DNA from: Bacillota bacterium
GTDB lineage: Bacteria > Bacillota > Bacilli > Bacillales_A > Planococcaceae
NCBI GenBank assembly: GCA_023405135.1
Contig: JAEXYZ010000045.1
Span: 33,880-97,879 of the forward strand
Direction: 5' to 3'
DNA: 64,000 bases
Shown here: piece after piece, positions 63,712-64,000 of the stretch
Layout: each line of letters begins with the position of its first letter
Numbering within the stretch: position 1 is the first letter of the stretch
Notes under the pieces: generated by a model
What the model saw: the letters and a program-made list of their open reading frames with translations, nothing else
Database searches by the model: none
Told to the model about the DNA's origin: nothing
Translations under genes and position numbers: made by a program

Positions 63712-64000
63712 ATGACACAAATTTCTAAGTGGAAAAAATGTTACTCTTTATTTGTAGTTGTACTGCTTGCTTTTATGCCATTGACTGCTAAAGCAGCTGC
63801 ACCAAATGTATCTGCTATTGATACAGGGGATACAACATGGATTATCGTTGCAGCAGCTCTCGTATTATTTATGCATGTTCCAGGATTAGCACTGTTTTAC
63901 GGTGGCTTAGTAAGTGAACGTAATGTCGTTTCTACATTAATGCACAGTTTCATTAGTTTAATTATCGTCAGCATCGTTTGGGTGTTGTGGGGTTATACGC
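63712..64000 (+). CDS. amt: Ammonium transporter (Amt family), 5' part only
   Basis: The ORF runs off the window end after 96 codons. A signal-like N-terminal segment (SLFVVVLLAFMPLTAKAA) is followed by the Amt start region TGDTTWIIVAAALVLFM and HVPGLALFYGG, then VVSTLMHSF, all typical of AmtB/NrgA channels. It would bring in ammonium or methylammonium. The ATG follows GGAGGAA. It is divergent from the demethylase genes, with a promoter between them, so it may be part of the same amine-nitrogen unit. Confidence 0.92.
   Translation, partial: MTQISKWKKCYSLFVVVLLAFMPLTAKAAAPNVSAIDTGDTTWIIVAAALVLFMHVPGLALFYGGLVSERNVVSTLMHSFISLIIVSIVWVLWGYT

Noticed and set aside
1..64000. CRISPR array, rRNA, tRNA or complete insertion sequence
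   Set aside because: I saw no regularly spaced repeats, no tRNA-like cloverleaf with CCA, no rRNA signature and no transposase ORF; a computed search would be more sensitive.

Overview
The window looks like the chromosome of a low-GC, spore-forming Gram-positive of the Lysinibacillus/Solibacillus type (Bacillales, Planococcaceae-like). The evidence is strong AGGAGG ribosome sites with frequent TTG/GTG starts, AT-rich codons, an S-layer-homology surface nucleotidase, an S-box (SAM-I) leader before metA, malate:quinone oxidoreductase, and the remains of a gerA-type spore germination operon. I saw no rRNA, tRNA, CRISPR array, intact transposase or prophage structural gene.

Layout. 0-13 kb is mostly housekeeping: a right-handed beta-helix protein, a DUF2785 protein, aconitase, the S-layer-anchored 5'-nucleotidase, a DUF2653/membrane-protein pair, a YhdT/PanF pantothenate uptake pair and a GIY-YIG nuclease. 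13.4-26.2 kb is one accessory catabolic cluster on the + strand: hydantoinase/oxoprolinase subunits (HyuA/HyuB), an IclR regulator, a complete five-part oligopeptide-type ABC importer, an M24 metallopeptidase and an Asp/Glu/hydantoin racemase. Matching palindromes sit just downstream of the promoters of hyuA and the IclR gene. 26-44 kb holds a thioesterase, mqo, a giant coiled-coil SF1 helicase with a winged-helix partner, SAM riboswitch/metA, an ECF sigma/anti-sigma pair, a metallo-beta-lactamase-fold hydrolase, an Rrf2 regulator with a thioredoxin-reductase-like flavoprotein, a permease, a flavin monooxygenase behind a near-perfect Fur box, and an alpha/beta hydrolase.

44-53 kb is a sensory region in decay: a divergent pair of HTH genes, a PAS-PAS protein with a degenerate GGDEF domain, a double-receiver protein, a broken cheR, an intact chemoreceptor, and a gerA/gerB/gerC operon ruined by deletions and frameshifts. 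VanW and DUF1906 proteins follow.

55-64 kb ends in what I consider the most interesting part, an amine-to-ammonium module. An AraC regulator is divergent from a cytosolic copper amine oxidase, with a TnrA/GlnR-like box between them. A Met/His-rich membrane protein and an HbpS/GlcG-type protein follow the oxidase. A convergent three-gene set encodes a heme-dependent dimethylamine (oxidative N-demethylating) monooxygenase with its reductase, and an ammonium transporter gene, cut by the window end, diverges from it. Together they could take dimethylamine to methylamine and then to ammonium, giving formaldehyde at each step. The individual families are recognisable; this combination in a sporulating Firmicute is the inference.
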